Assembly: GCF_004114425.1 (NCBI RefSeq)
Contig: NZ_RDQF01000021.1
Location: 1 to 64,000 of the forward strand
DNA: 64,000 nucleotides
Direction: 5' to 3'
Source: Bradyrhizobium vignae
GTDB taxonomy: Bacteria > Pseudomonadota > Alphaproteobacteria > Rhizobiales > Xanthobacteraceae
The number at the start of each line of letters is the position of its first letter. Within the stretch, counting starts at the first letter, position 1. Position numbers and translations under genes: made by a program. The notes under the pieces are model-generated. The model worked only from the letters and a program-made list of their open reading frames with translations, had not been told where the DNA came from and searched no databases. Positions 18,410-29,137 of the stretch are shown here, in pieces.

Positions 18410-19968
18410 ATGGTTCCCACCAGCCAGCCACCGAAAAATCCGGCGCGTCCCGACCCGGACCGAATCGTGGCGACCATCGTTCTTGCGCTGCTGGCGGCGG
18501 TCTCGTTTCTCCCGGTGCTGCTGACACCCATTCCCGCGATGGTCGATTATCCCAATCACCTCGCGCGCATGTACGTCCTGGGCCAGAACGGCACACCGGG
18601 TGCCAATCCGTATTACGAGGTGACGTGGCCTTCTATCCCAACCTCGGAATGGACCTGATGGTCCCGCAGCTGGCGCGGCTGATGAGCGTCGAGGACGCCA
18701 CTCGGCTGTTTCTCCTGCTGAGCCAGGTCCTGATCGTCACCGGCGCGCTTCTGCTCGAATGGGTCCGGAAAAAGCGCATCCATCTCGCCGGCTTCGCCGC
18801 GCTCGCTTTCCTCTATTGCCTGCCGTTCAGCTGGGGTTTTGTGAATTTCGAGTTCGGGATCGGTCTCGCGCTCTGGGGCATGGCCGTCTACCTGATGCTG
18901 GCCGAAAGCGCCTGGCCGCTGCGCTTCGCCGCCCATTCGGCCTTCGTCGCCGCGCTCTATGTGGGGCATTTCTTTTCGCTCGGCGTCTACGGCGCAGTGC
19001 TGGGCCTTGTCGAGCTGTCGCGCATCCGCCAAGGGCAGACCACGCATCCCGTCGTGGCCGCGCGGCTCGGCGCGCTGGCCCTGCCGGCGCTTGCGCTGCT
19101 TTCGATCATGCATGTCACGGCAGGCGCGATCGGAAGCCAAGGCAACGATTGGTTCCTCGCATTCAAGCCGGTCTGGCCGCTCCGTATCATGAACGGCTAC
19201 AATTTGACGGCCGCCGCGGTGACCGGGCTGACGATGATGACCGCGCTGCTGTTCGCCGCAAGGCGCGGCGTTCTCAGGCTCGGGCCGCCCGGGATCTGGA
19301 TCGCGCTCGGTCTTGCGCTCCTGTACGTGGCCATTCCCTCCAGGCTGTTCGGGACCTCGTTTGCCGACCTCCGCGTGATTCCTGCTGCGGGGCTGATCCT
19401 GCCGGCGTTCTGCTCGCTGTCGTTACCGAGCCGGGCGTGGAGAATGGGCGCGCTCGCTGCGATCGGCGGCATCACACTGATCAATCTCGCCGTTGTCTTC
19501 ACAGTGTGGCTGCCCTACCGCGCTGACTACGCAGCCACCATCGAGTCGTTCCGCAAGATCGAACGCGGCTCGCGCGTTCTCGTCAGCAATGCGGACGAAG
19601 CTGGCGATCCGCCCTTCGCCGACCTCACCGCGTATCCGATGTATTATGCGCCAACGCTGGCGGTGCACTATGCCAACGCCTTCGTGCCCAATCTCTTCAC
19701 GGAAGCGGGCAAGCAACCTGTTCGGGCCGTCGAGGCCGTGCGCCAGCTCGCCACTCCGGATGGCGGACTGGTGTCCTCAGGCCTGCTCACCGCGATTGCA
19801 ACGGGCCGCCCGCCGGCGGACTCGCCGCGCTTTGTCCTCACCTGGTACCGGGATTTCGACTACCTCTATGTGCTGGGACCGCGGGCCGCAAATCCGCTGC
19901 CGGATCTGCTGGAGATACTGGAGACCTCGGATCGGTTTGTCCTCTACAGGATTCGCCGCAAGTCCTGA
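18410..19968 (+). pseudogene. Polytopic membrane protein gene interrupted by one frameshift
   Basis: Reading from the ATG at 18410 gives a hydrophobic N-terminus with PAMVDYPNHLARMYVL, then stops at 18658. From about 18626 the adjacent frame continues without a stop to 19968 as AFYPNLGMDLMVPQLARLMS and some eight more helices. The first frame reads ...YYEVTW up to ACGTGG at 18623-18628, and adding one base there would join it to AFYPNL. A lost G in a GGG run explains this, either as real mutation or sequencing error. The intact product would be about 519 residues, an uncharacterised membrane protein possibly acting with the flanking GT2. Confidence 0.75.
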
Positions 19969-20032
19969 GAAAGGCGACCTTAACCACCTGCTCATAGACT
20001 TGCGCCCCTCCAACCCAGCGGGACTCCTTCGC

Positions 20033-21028
<996 letters not shown>

Positions 21029-21147
21029 CCCGGCGCACGAGCGAGCTCTTCCCGCCGCTCACTTCGAACCTGAATTGGCACGCGTCCCTCGAAGAGGTCT
21101 TCGGCAGCGGGTCGATCGAGGGCCGATGTGTCGCCTTGGCGCCCGAC

Positions 21148-22593
21148 TTATTGTCGCGGCGTATCTCGCCGCTTGTGAACGACCGCCACATCGTCGCTGT
21201 AGACGCGCTGCCACTGGGGCAGTCGGTCGAGCATCGCTATCGCGGGCGTTTGCGGTGCGAGCAGTGTCGCGTCGATGTTGTATTCGTCGAGCAATCTGAG
21301 GAAATCTCCGAGGTCGATCAGCGCCAGGGCGCGATTGTAGCGGTCGATGAACGGCCCGCCGTACAGTTCGGAGCGGCCATCGATAAAGGTGGGAATGCCG
21401 GCAAAGATCAAATAGCCGCCGAAGGCGTAATCGTTGAGCACGCGTCCCGTCCCGGCCAGGTCGGCATGAGCGATGGCAGCCTGCGGGGTGATGGCCGGAG
21501 CCGGCCGGATGTCCCGCGCCAGCGCCGCCCCGCTCATCGCGACCAAGACACCGAGCGCGACCAGATTGAGGCCGCGCGAGCGGCCGGCCGCATCGATCCC
21601 GGTCGGTCCGCCGAACGTCCGCCCCAGCGGGGCCGCCAGATAAAGCGGCGCCAGCATGCCCAGCAAATCCGCATTGCGGATTTGCGCCAGCGCGAAGTGG
21701 AGCAAGCCGATCACCACCAGGACCCGAACGACCGGCAGTGTCACGCCGCGCGAGAGCGCAAAGATGCCAGCCAGCAGCAGCAATTCGAAGCCACCGCTAT
21801 GGCTGAAATCCTGCGGCCGCCATTCCGAGATCCAGGCGAGCGCGGGACCTGCGGCCAGCGTCGTCAGCGGCATCAACAATGGTTCCGGCCCCTTCGGCGT
21901 CAGGCAGGACGCTACGACCGCCAGTGCCGTGAATGGCAGCCACCGCAGCAACACGTGCAGCCATTCGCTTCGCTTCTCACGCAGCAGCGCCTCGAGCACC
22001 GCCGGGCCAATCAGCCCAAGCGCCAGCACGCCGCTGCCGTGCAGATTGGCCCACAGCACCAGCAGCGGCAGAGCCCAATATGGCGGAGGCGAGCTGCGAT
22101 CCATGCAGCGCACCAGGGCAGCCGCCCAGATCACCATCACCGGCAACACGAGGACGTGCGGCCGCGCCAGCATGTGCGGCGCCAGCAGGACGATGGCCGC
22201 GATCACCATCAGCACAGTCAGGGCCGGGGAAAGCTCCCGCAGCAGGAAGAACGTGAGCAGGCCAAAGGCGAGCGCGATCGCCGCAGCCGCGATCGCGACG
22301 ACGGCCGGCCAGCCGGCCAGCGCGTAGACAGCGGCATAGATGACCTCGGACAGCCATTCGAAGGTGATCCAGGGCGCGCCGTGCTTCGAAAAGGAAAACA
22401 GGTCGCTCGTCGGCAAGGTGCCGTGCGCGATGATCCAGCGTCCGAGCTCGATGTGGGAATAGCTGTCGGGATCGCCGAGCAATCGCGGGCCGAGCGCCAG
22501 CAACACGGTGTAGAGGCTGAGCCCCACGCCCCAGGGGAGCACGGCACGTGCCGAAAACGGTTGAACCGCGCTGTAGACGGCTTGATCAGTCAT
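21148..22593 (-). CDS. Polytopic membrane protein, paralogue of the 16875-18365 product
   Basis: 481 residues from the ATG at 22593 (MTDQAVYSAVQPFSARAVLP). It has about ten helices, the DPDSYSHIELGRWIIAHG loop, GAPWITFEWLSE, LWANLHGSGVLALGLIGP and a C-terminal NDYAFGGYLIFAGIPTFIDG module, each matching the protein at 16875 in order. The two genes face each other across the frameshifted and GT2 genes. A GT-C type role is inferred from the acidic first loop and from context; no catalytic activity is known to me for this family. Confidence 0.65.
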   Translation of the reverse strand: MTDQAVYSAVQPFSARAVLPWGVGLSLYTVLLALGPRLLGDPDSYSHIELGRWIIAHGTLPTSDLFSFSKHGAPWITFEWLSEVIYAAVYALAGWPAVVAIAAAAIALAFGLLTFFLLRELSPALTVLMVIAAIVLLAPHMLARPHVLVLPVMVIWAAALVRCMDRSSPPPYWALPLLVLWANLHGSGVLALGLIGPAVLEALLREKRSEWLHVLLRWLPFTALAVVASCLTPKGPEPLLMPLTTLAAGPALAWISEWRPQDFSHSGGFELLLLAGIFALSRGVTLPVVRVLVVIGLLHFALAQIRNADLLGMLAPLYLAAPLGRTFGGPTGIDAAGRSRGLNLVALGVLVAMSGAALARDIRPAPAITPQAAIAHADLAGTGRVLNDYAFGGYLIFAGIPTFIDGRSELYGGPFIDRYNRALALIDLGDFLRLLDEYNIDATLLAPQTPAIAMLDRLPQWQRVYSDDVAVVHKRRDTPRQ

Positions 22594-22720
22594 AGCGGGC
22601 CAAAATAGGCCGCAAGCGTTAAGTTCTTCTTTAGTGTTTGGCGCATTTGCCCCGAGCACGGTGCGCTTCTGCCCCCCGCTTCAGGCCTCACACGCTGGCT
22701 TGCTGCGCCCAGCGGGCTAC

Positions 22721-22750
22721 CCAAAAAAAAACGCGGCGTTTCCGCCGCGT
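22721..22750 (-). terminator. Rho-independent terminator of ftsH
   Basis: On the minus strand ACGCGGCG-GAAA-CGCCGCGT (22731-22750) is a perfect 8-bp stem with a GAAA tetraloop, followed by a run of nine or more T. It lies 29 bp beyond the ftsH stop codon. Confidence 0.9.
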
Positions 22751-22778
22751 TCTTCATTCTCGATCTGCCGCTTCTCGA

Positions 22779-24701
22779 TCAGGCCTGCGGCTGTGGCTCG
22801 AGGCCAGGATCCGGATCCGGACGCGGGCGCGGCTTGCCGGCCGGGGGCACGGCGGAGGCGCGCGGCGTGGTCGGCTCGAGCACGGACTCGCGGTTCGGCT
22901 TCTTGCCCCTGAGCAAGTCGACGATCTCCTCGCCGGTCAGCGTCTCGAACTCGAGCAGGCCCTTGGCCAGCGTCTCGAGATCGGCGCGCTTCTCGGTGAG
23001 GATGCGGGTCGCTTCCTTGTAGCCTTCCTCGACCAGGCGTTTGATCTCGGAATCGATCTTCTGAACGGTGGCTTCGGATGCGTTCTGCGTGCGCGACACC
23101 GACATGCCGAGGAAGACCTCGTCCTGGTTCTCGCCATAGGAGACGGTGCCGAGTTCCTCCGACAGGCCCCAGCGCGTCACCATCATGCGGGCAAGGCGCG
23201 TGGCCTGCTCGATGTCGGAGGCGGCGCCCGAGGTCACCTTCTCGCGGCCGAAGATCAGCTCTTCGGCGACGCGGCCGCCCATCATGATGGCAAGGCGCGA
23301 GGTCATCTGCTCCAGCGACATCGACAGCTTGTCGCGCTCGGGCAGCTGCATGACCATACCGAGCGCACGGCCGCGCGGAATGATGGTCGCCTTGTGGATC
23401 GGATCGGTCGCGGGCACGTTGAGACCGACGATGGCGTGGCCGCCCTCGTGATAGGCCGTCAAGAGCTTCTCTTCTTCGGTCATGACGAGCGACTTGCGCT
23501 CGGCGCCCATCATCACCTTGTCCTTGGCCTCCTCGAACTCGGCCTGCGTCACCATCCGTTTGTTGCGGCGGGCGGCGGTGAGCGCAGCCTCGTTGACGAG
23601 GTTCATCAGGTCGGCGCCGGAGAAGCCCGGCGTGCCGCGCGCGATGGTCTTGAGGTTGATATCGGGGGCCAGCGGCACCTTGCGGACGTGAACCTTGAGG
23701 ATCTGCTCGCGGCCGACGACATCGGGATTGGGCACAACGACCTGGCGGTCGAAGCGGCCTGGCCGCAGCAGCGCGGGATCGAGCACGTCAGGACGGTTGG
23801 TCGCGGCGATCAGGATCACGCCCTCGTTGGCCTCGAAGCCGTCCATCTCGACCAGCAGCTGGTTCAGCGTCTGCTCGCGCTCGTCGTTGCCGCCGCCGAG
23901 GCCGGCGCCGCGGTGACGACCGACAGCGTCGATCTCGTCGATGAAGATGATGCAGGGCGCGTTCTTCTTGGCCTGCTCGAACATGTCGCGGACGCGGCTC
24001 GCGCCGACGCCGACGAACATCTCGACGAAATCCGAACCGGAAATGGTGAAGAACGGCACGTTGGCTTCACCCGCGACCGCACGCGCGATCAGGGTCTTAC
24101 CGGTGCCGGGCGGGCCGACCAGCAGCACGCCGCGCGGGATGCGGCCGCCGAGGCGCTGGAATTTGCCGGGGTCGCGCAGGAATTCGACGATCTCCTGCAG
24201 ATCCTGCTTGGCCTCATCCACGCCGGCGACGTCCTCGAAGGTGACGCGGCCATGCGCTTCGGTCAGCATCTTCGCGCGCGACTTGCCGAAGCCCATCGCC
24301 TTGCCGGCGCCGCCCTGCATCTGCCGCGACAGGAAGATCCAGACGCCGATCAGCGCGATGAAGGGCAGCCAGGAGACCAGCAGCGAGACGAACCAGGGCA
24401 CGTTGTCGCCCGGCGGCTTCGCGGTGATCTGCACCTTGCTGTCGTAGAGCCGCTTCACCAGCGTTGGATCGTTCGGCGCATAGGTCTGGAAGCTCGAGCC
24501 GTTGGTGAAGGTGCCGTGGATGTCCGGGCCCTGGATCACGACGTCGCGGACATTGCCGCGATCAACTTCGCTCAGCAGCTGGGAGAAGGCGATGTCCTGC
24601 GAGGACGCCCGCTGACCCGGATTCTGGAAGAGCGTGAACAACGCCAACAGCAGCAAAACAATGATGACCCAGAGGGCGAAATTGCGCAGATTGGCGTTCA
24701 T
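22779..24701 (-). CDS. ftsH: ATP-dependent zinc metalloprotease FtsH
   Basis: 640 residues, full length. Two N-terminal transmembrane helices (about 5-23 and 100-120) flank a periplasmic domain. The AAA+ domain has Walker A GPPGTGKT near 195, Walker B IIFIDEIDAVG and the second region of homology ATNRPDVLDPALLRPGRFD. The M41 protease site is HEGGH near 418. FtsH degrades membrane proteins and regulators such as sigma32 at the inner membrane. A good AAGGAAG ribosome site precedes the ATG. It follows tilS with the gap 24702-24979, the conserved tilS-ftsH order. Confidence 0.97.
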   Translation of the reverse strand: MNANLRNFALWVIIVLLLLALFTLFQNPGQRASSQDIAFSQLLSEVDRGNVRDVVIQGPDIHGTFTNGSSFQTYAPNDPTLVKRLYDSKVQITAKPPGDNVPWFVSLLVSWLPFIALIGVWIFLSRQMQGGAGKAMGFGKSRAKMLTEAHGRVTFEDVAGVDEAKQDLQEIVEFLRDPGKFQRLGGRIPRGVLLVGPPGTGKTLIARAVAGEANVPFFTISGSDFVEMFVGVGASRVRDMFEQAKKNAPCIIFIDEIDAVGRHRGAGLGGGNDEREQTLNQLLVEMDGFEANEGVILIAATNRPDVLDPALLRPGRFDRQVVVPNPDVVGREQILKVHVRKVPLAPDINLKTIARGTPGFSGADLMNLVNEAALTAARRNKRMVTQAEFEEAKDKVMMGAERKSLVMTEEEKLLTAYHEGGHAIVGLNVPATDPIHKATIIPRGRALGMVMQLPERDKLSMSLEQMTSRLAIMMGGRVAEELIFGREKVTSGAASDIEQATRLARMMVTRWGLSEELGTVSYGENQDEVFLGMSVSRTQNASEATVQKIDSEIKRLVEEGYKEATRILTEKRADLETLAKGLLEFETLTGEEIVDLLRGKKPNRESVLEPTTPRASAVPPAGKPRPRPDPDPGLEPQPQA

Positions 24702-24979
24702 CGATCTTCCTTCGTGGTCGCGCGGATCGCGGCCTGGTCCTTCAGGAGCTACTTGGGCAAGCTAGAGAAAATCCCCAAGGAATCCTCTCGGTTAGACGCA
24801 TACAATTTAGGTGCCGTCCGGGTCGCTGCCAAGGGAATGAGATGGGACTATTTAGCCCATCTTAGAGCGATTCCCGCTGAAATAATGGCACCCGGAGCGG
24901 GGTTTTTCCTGCCTGGTTAAGGTGTTCTGATGGCGCGGGGCCGAAATGGCTGGTGTCATGATCCGCCCCAGTCCCGAGC

Positions 24980-26038
24980 TCATCCACTCCCACGGCGCCT
25001 TGCCGGCGCCGGTGCGATTTGGATACGCCCGCCGGCGAGGCTGATCAAGGCTCCCGCGAGGGTTTGCTTCAGGACCGGCCGGCCAGTGGCGCGGGCATCG
25101 AGACTTGCGGCAATGGCCTCGTCCAATGCGGACAGCAGGGTTTCGACCTTGCCGAGTTCCGCCGGTCCTTCATGTCCGAGCGCATTGATGGCCCGCAGCA
25201 GGAGCCGCAGCCGGACCTCCTCCGGCAGGGCGGCAAAGGCCGAGGCCTCGAAGCTTCGGACGTCCGCCTGCGGCGCACCGCCGCGATCCCGCAGACGGAG
25301 GAAGCGCTCGGCGCCGTCGACCAGCACCTCGACCGCCGCATTTGCCCGCGCCAGCCTTGCCGCGAGCCGCGCCAGATTGCGGGCATCGCCGCCCTCGGCC
25401 GCGAGAAGCGGCAGCAGCGCGCGCAGCCGCGGCCGGGTGAAGGCAGTGTCCCGGTTGGTGGGGTCCTCGACAAAGCCGACCTTCGCCCGCCTCAAGGTCG
25501 CGATCAGCTGCGATTTCGGAACATCGAGCAGCGGACGCGCCAGCACGATTCCGTCGCGCTCGCTGAGGGGCGCCATGGCCGACAGCCCGGCCAGCCCGCT
25601 GCCGCGGAAGAGGCGCATCAACAGGGTCTCGGCCTGGTCGTCGCGGGTGTGGGCCGTCAGCACATGGCTCGCACCGGCGGCACGTGCGGCCTCTGCGAGC
25701 AGGCGGTAACGGGCCTCGCGCGCAGCGGCAGGCAGGCCCGTCTTCGGCTTTGCGCCACGCCAGCGCAGGGTCCGATGCGGCAATCCGAGCTGGTTCGCGA
25801 GCCGCTTGACCTCGCGTGCCTCGCGGGCTGCCTCGGGGCGTAGGCCGTGGTCGACGGTGACGACGGTGAGTTGCGGGCCGCGCGCGAGGCTGCGCTGCCA
25901 GCGGGCGGCAAGCCACATCAGCGCGACCGAGTCGGGCCCGCCGGAGACCGCGAGCACCAGCGCCGGCGCAGCCTTCAGGCCGGCGAAGAGCCGCATCGCC
26001 TCGCGCGCCGAGATGGGAGAATTGTCGTCGTCTGACAT
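24980..26038 (-). CDS. tilS: tRNA(Ile)-lysidine synthetase
   Basis: 352 residues. The N-type ATP-pyrophosphatase P-loop is AVSGGPDSVALMW near 30, followed by TVVTVDHGLRPEAAREA and TAHTRDDQAETLLMRLFRGS. TilS attaches lysine to C34 of the tRNA-Ile CAU anticodon, changing its decoding from AUG to AUA, and is essential. The C-terminal substrate-binding region is short, as in many alphaproteobacteria. It lies between cpoB and ftsH, the usual order. Confidence 0.94.
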   Translation of the reverse strand: MSDDDNSPISAREAMRLFAGLKAAPALVLAVSGGPDSVALMWLAARWQRSLARGPQLTVVTVDHGLRPEAAREAREVKRLANQLGLPHRTLRWRGAKPKTGLPAAAREARYRLLAEAARAAGASHVLTAHTRDDQAETLLMRLFRGSGLAGLSAMAPLSERDGIVLARPLLDVPKSQLIATLRRAKVGFVEDPTNRDTAFTRPRLRALLPLLAAEGGDARNLARLAARLARANAAVEVLVDGAERFLRLRDRGGAPQADVRSFEASAFAALPEEVRLRLLLRAINALGHEGPAELGKVETLLSALDEAIAASLDARATGRPVLKQTLAGALISLAGGRIQIAPAPARRRGSG

Positions 26039-26115
26039 GACGCGGCCCTGACAGTCGCCGGCAGATGGTTCCGATGTTTAGCGCAGCACCATCCGCGTTG
26101 TCAGGACCCCGGACG

Positions 26116-27189
26116 TCAGCACTTCACCCGCTTCTGTTCGCGGTCGACCGCGGCTTTGACGCCGGCGGAGGCACGCGGATATTTGCGGCCGATCTCGCCG
26201 AAGGCGGCGCAAGCGGCCTCCTTCTCCTTCAGCGCGGCGAGCGACTGGCCGAGCCGCAGCAGCGCATCCGGCGCCTTGGCCGATTTTTCGTATTTGGTGG
26301 TCACGGCGAGGAAGGCCTCCGCGGAGTCGCGATATTGCTGGCGCTGGAAGTAGCTCTCGCCGAGCCAGTATTGCGCGTCTCCGACGAGCGGGTCGCTCGG
26401 AAATTTCTGCGCAAAGTTCTTCATGGTCTGCTCGGCAAGCGCATAGTCCTTGCGCTGCATGTAGCCGATGCCGAGGTCGAACTCGTCGCGCGCCGTCGCC
26501 GAGGGCGGTAGCGTCGTCAGGCCAGTGCCGCCCGATGGCGCGGGATAGCCGGGTTGGGCCGGCGGATAGCCGGGCTGCGCGGCTGGCGGCACACCTTGCT
26601 GGTAGCGGGGGCTGGTATTGGCGAGATCGAGCGGCTCGCCGGCGCCACGGCCGCCGGGTGCCCCGCTCGGAGTTCCTGCCGGCATCGGCTGCTGGCCGCC
26701 GCCGAGCGCGCGCGGTGCGCCCGGCGCATTCGGGTTCTGGCTCGGGTCGAAGGCATCGCCGCGGCGACGCGTGCCGGGTGCGCCGGGCGCCGGCTGCTCC
26801 TGAACGATCGGCGCGGGCGCGGCGATCTGCGGCTGCTCGTAGGTCGGCTGCACGGCCGGCTGTTGCGGCGGCTGGCGATAGCCGGGCGCGATCTGACTTG
26901 GTGCCACCTGCGCGGGCGGCATCGCCGCGACGTTGGGCGCCTGTCCGGGCGCGCCTTGCGCGCCGCCCTCGAGCGCCCGCAGCCGCTCTTCGAGCTGCCG
27001 GTTGCGGTATTGCAGCTCCTCGTTCTGGCCGGTGAGCTGGCGCAGCTGGTTCTCCAGCCGCTCGATCCGCATCTCCGGGTCGGCATCATCCGACTGCGCG
27101 AAGACCGATTGCGCAAGTGCGGGCGAACCCAAAGAAAGCAGCGCGGCGGTCGCCACGGTGCCGGTAAAGACCTTAAATCTGGATGACAT
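26116..27189 (-). CDS. cpoB: Cell division coordinator CpoB (YbgF), periplasmic
   Basis: 357 residues from the ATG at 27189 (MSSRFKVFTGTVATAALLSL), giving a clear signal peptide ending near ALAQ; an in-frame codon at 27243 would put 18 extra residues before it. A coiled coil (RIERLENQLRQLTGQNEELQ) gives trimerisation. A Pro/Gly/Gln-rich linker of ~150 residues follows, and then TPR repeats (from DEFDLGIGYMQRKDYALAEQ). In Escherichia coli CpoB links the Tol machine to peptidoglycan synthesis at the septum. The linker is unusually long compared with the enterobacterial form. Confidence 0.92.
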   Translation of the reverse strand: MSSRFKVFTGTVATAALLSLGSPALAQSVFAQSDDADPEMRIERLENQLRQLTGQNEELQYRNRQLEERLRALEGGAQGAPGQAPNVAAMPPAQVAPSQIAPGYRQPPQQPAVQPTYEQPQIAAPAPIVQEQPAPGAPGTRRRGDAFDPSQNPNAPGAPRALGGGQQPMPAGTPSGAPGGRGAGEPLDLANTSPRYQQGVPPAAQPGYPPAQPGYPAPSGGTGLTTLPPSATARDEFDLGIGYMQRKDYALAEQTMKNFAQKFPSDPLVGDAQYWLGESYFQRQQYRDSAEAFLAVTTKYEKSAKAPDALLRLGQSLAALKEKEAACAAFGEIGRKYPRASAGVKAAVDREQKRVKC

Positions 27190-27315
27190 CTTGCCCTGAC
27201 GACAAAAGCGAAATGGCCTGCGGCGGAACATTCGACGCGCCACACATTGAAGTGGAGTACGCCAAAAATGTGACTGGTACCAAGGGGTTTTAAGTCACAG
27301 AATGCTGAAACGAAA

Positions 27316-27337
27316 CCGGCGCCCGAAAGGGCGCCGG
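27316..27337 (-). terminator. Hairpin between pal and cpoB
   Basis: CCGGCGCCC and GGGCGCCGG form a perfect 9-bp stem with a 4-nt loop, followed on the minus strand by TTTCGTTTC. It could partly terminate pal transcripts before cpoB. Confidence 0.6.
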
Positions 27338-27377
27338 CATCATCCAATTCCGAAGCTGAACGGCACCTGACCGGACG

Positions 27378-27866
27378 TCAGGAGCTCGCGTTCAAGACAG
27401 TGACGGCGCGGCGGTTCTGCGACCAGCAGGAGATGTCGTTACAAACGGCCACCGGCCGCTCCTTGCCGTAGGAGATCGTGCGCATGCGATTCGGATCGAT
27501 GCCGCGCGAGGCGAGGAACGAGCGCACCGACTGGGCACGGCGGGCGCCGAGCGCGATGTTGTATTCGCGGGTGCCGCGCTCGTCGGCATGACCTTCGATG
27601 GTGAAGCTGTAGCGCGGATAGGTCTGGAGCCACTGCGCCTGCTTCTCCAGGGTCACGATCGCCTGCGGGGTCAGATCAGTCTGGTCGCTTTCGAAGAACA
27701 CGCGGTCGCCCACGTTGACGACGAAATCCTGCTGGCTGCCGGGCGTCGCCGCATTGGCCATCGCATCCGTCGCAGCATTCTTGTTGGCGCAGGCGCCCAT
27801 CGACAGCGCGACGGCGAGCACCGCGGCCAGCTTCAATCCCTGGAGGATACGCATAGGATGTTTCAT
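27378..27866 (-). CDS. pal: Peptidoglycan-associated lipoprotein Pal
   Basis: 162 residues. A lipoprotein signal ends at ALSMGAC with the lipidated Cys near residue 26. The OmpA-like domain contains VFFESDQTDLTPQAIVTLEK and the peptidoglycan-binding stretch IEGHADERGTREYNIALGAR. Pal anchors the outer membrane to the wall and to TolB during constriction. In the usual order pal directly follows tolB; here about 3.8 kb with two signalling genes separates them. Confidence 0.96.
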   Translation of the reverse strand: MKHPMRILQGLKLAAVLAVALSMGACANKNAATDAMANAATPGSQQDFVVNVGDRVFFESDQTDLTPQAIVTLEKQAQWLQTYPRYSFTIEGHADERGTREYNIALGARRAQSVRSFLASRGIDPNRMRTISYGKERPVAVCNDISCWSQNRRAVTVLNASS

Positions 27867-28110
27867 TCCGGAGCCTCCACGCTCACGTTAGTCCACTGCT
27901 GTCCGGTCTACAGGGGGTTGGTTAAGCGAACGTTCCGTCAACCTTGACGGAACCTTGCCACAGCCGGTCAAATGCCCCCAACCAGCGAAAAGCAACCGGC
28001 ATGGTTAATGAGTTGTAAATGTGGCGCGAGGGTGAAGGCAAGCCGCGTCGGTCGGCAAACCCGCCGGCTTTTGCTGTAAATTTGGGCCGAATCGAAGGTG
28101 TGGATGGTCC

Positions 28111-28214
28111 TAAAGCATGATCCGGAAAAGTGCGAAGCGGTTTTCCGGAAAGATCATGCGTAAACAACAAGCTAAAGCGCGATGACGATTCATCCAAATC
28201 TCATCGCGCTTTAG
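28111..28214. repeat. 104-bp repeat, copy 1 (inverted relative to copy 2 at 36275)
   Basis: Identical over 104 bp to the reverse complement of 36275-36378. It contains two hairpins. One is a perfect 14-bp stem, CTAAAGCGCGATGA with TCATCGCGCTTTAG. The other, GCATGATC ... GATCATGC, is built around CCGGAAAA/TTTTCCGG. The outer end overlaps the stop codon of the FeeM-like gene (28211-28213), so the repeat supplies TAA. Repeats of this look are frequent in Bradyrhizobium and relatives; no transposase is present. Confidence 0.9.
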
Positions 28215-28975
28215 CAGGCGGAGCCGAATGCTGGGGCCGTCACATCCAGGTTCCGCGGCGAGGTCAGCAGCACCGGCCGCGTGGCAGCCGGCCGCGAGGT
28301 GCTGCGCTCAAACAGCATGCGCCGCTCAAACGCACTGGAGCGCATGATCGGAAAGCGTGCCAGCACCTTATCCCGCTGCCGCCGGACGTCGGTGGCCATC
28401 AGGACCGCCTTTTTGGTGGGCCAGCCCGGAAAGCCCCGCGGCTCCGGTGAAATGGTCTCATGCAGGAAAATGCGACGGTAAAATGCCTGATGATCGGTCC
28501 GGATCATGGCAAGCCCGGTGTCGGCATTGAAATGATCGCACGCGACAAAGGCCAGGCGGACCGTCAGGTAGGGCAACTCGGGGAAGCGATGGTGCTTGTC
28601 GGGATCTGCAACCAGCCGGCACGGATCGACAAAGACCTCGCCGCGATCGAGGCGGGGATGCAGGATGTCGCCGAACACCTCGGTGGTATAGGACATCCGC
28701 CATTCCGACGTCAGAAGATGGATACGGACGGAGCTGCAAAGCTCTCCATCAACATAAATCCCGAAATTCCAGGTGTTGGGTGTTTCGTCGAAGCGATCGC
28801 TGACGCGCAGTGAAGCCGACGGCTCGATCAGACCGGCCTGCAGATAGGCGCGGTAGCGCATCAAATACAGGTTGTCCTTGTCCTCGGGAGTCTCGATCAG
28901 TCGGTAATCGATACGGTCAAACAACGCGGCCCCTCGGGGAAGGAGCGCCGGGGTCGGTTCGGCTCCGGACTTCAT
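28211..28975 (-). CDS. FeeM/LuxI-fold (GNAT-like) N-acyltransferase, putative
   Basis: 254 residues. The pattern RYRAYLQAGLI, SDRFDETPNTWNFGIYVDGE, SSVRIHLL and GEVFVDPCRLVADPDKHHRF resembles N-acyl amino acid synthases of the FeeM group, distant relatives of LuxI homoserine-lactone synthases. Those enzymes join an acyl chain from acyl-carrier protein to an amino acid. The match is by pattern only. The gene is single, and its stop codon lies in the 104-bp repeat. It sits between pal and a cyclic-di-GMP gene, which fits a signalling role but does not prove one. Plain GNAT acetyltransferase is the alternative. Confidence 0.55.
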   Translation of the reverse strand: MKSGAEPTPALLPRGAALFDRIDYRLIETPEDKDNLYLMRYRAYLQAGLIEPSASLRVSDRFDETPNTWNFGIYVDGELCSSVRIHLLTSEWRMSYTTEVFGDILHPRLDRGEVFVDPCRLVADPDKHHRFPELPYLTVRLAFVACDHFNADTGLAMIRTDHQAFYRRIFLHETISPEPRGFPGWPTKKAVLMATDVRRQRDKVLARFPIMRSSAFERRMLFERSTSRPAATRPVLLTSPRNLDVTAPAFGSAC

Positions 28976-29137
28976 CTGCTACCTCAAAACTCCAAGCAAC
29001 TTCCGCGAGTAGCAGCAGATTAATGGTTCCTTAACGAAATTGCAAAGCTTTAGAACTGTTAGGGTTAACCTTTGCGGGTCCGCAAGATTACGGAGCAAGC
29101 GCGAGCCGATTGCGATGAAGGAGCCGCCGGAAAAGGA

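Noticed and set aside
22638..24920. 760-codon open frame on the plus strand opposite ftsH
   Set aside because: It is antisense to a certain gene. The product is rich in His, Arg, Asp and Gln with no domain, as expected from a high-G+C shadow frame.
24702..24979. Heat-shock (sigma32) promoter for ftsH
   Set aside because: A CTTGGGG stretch is present but no good matching -10 region at the proper spacing could be found.
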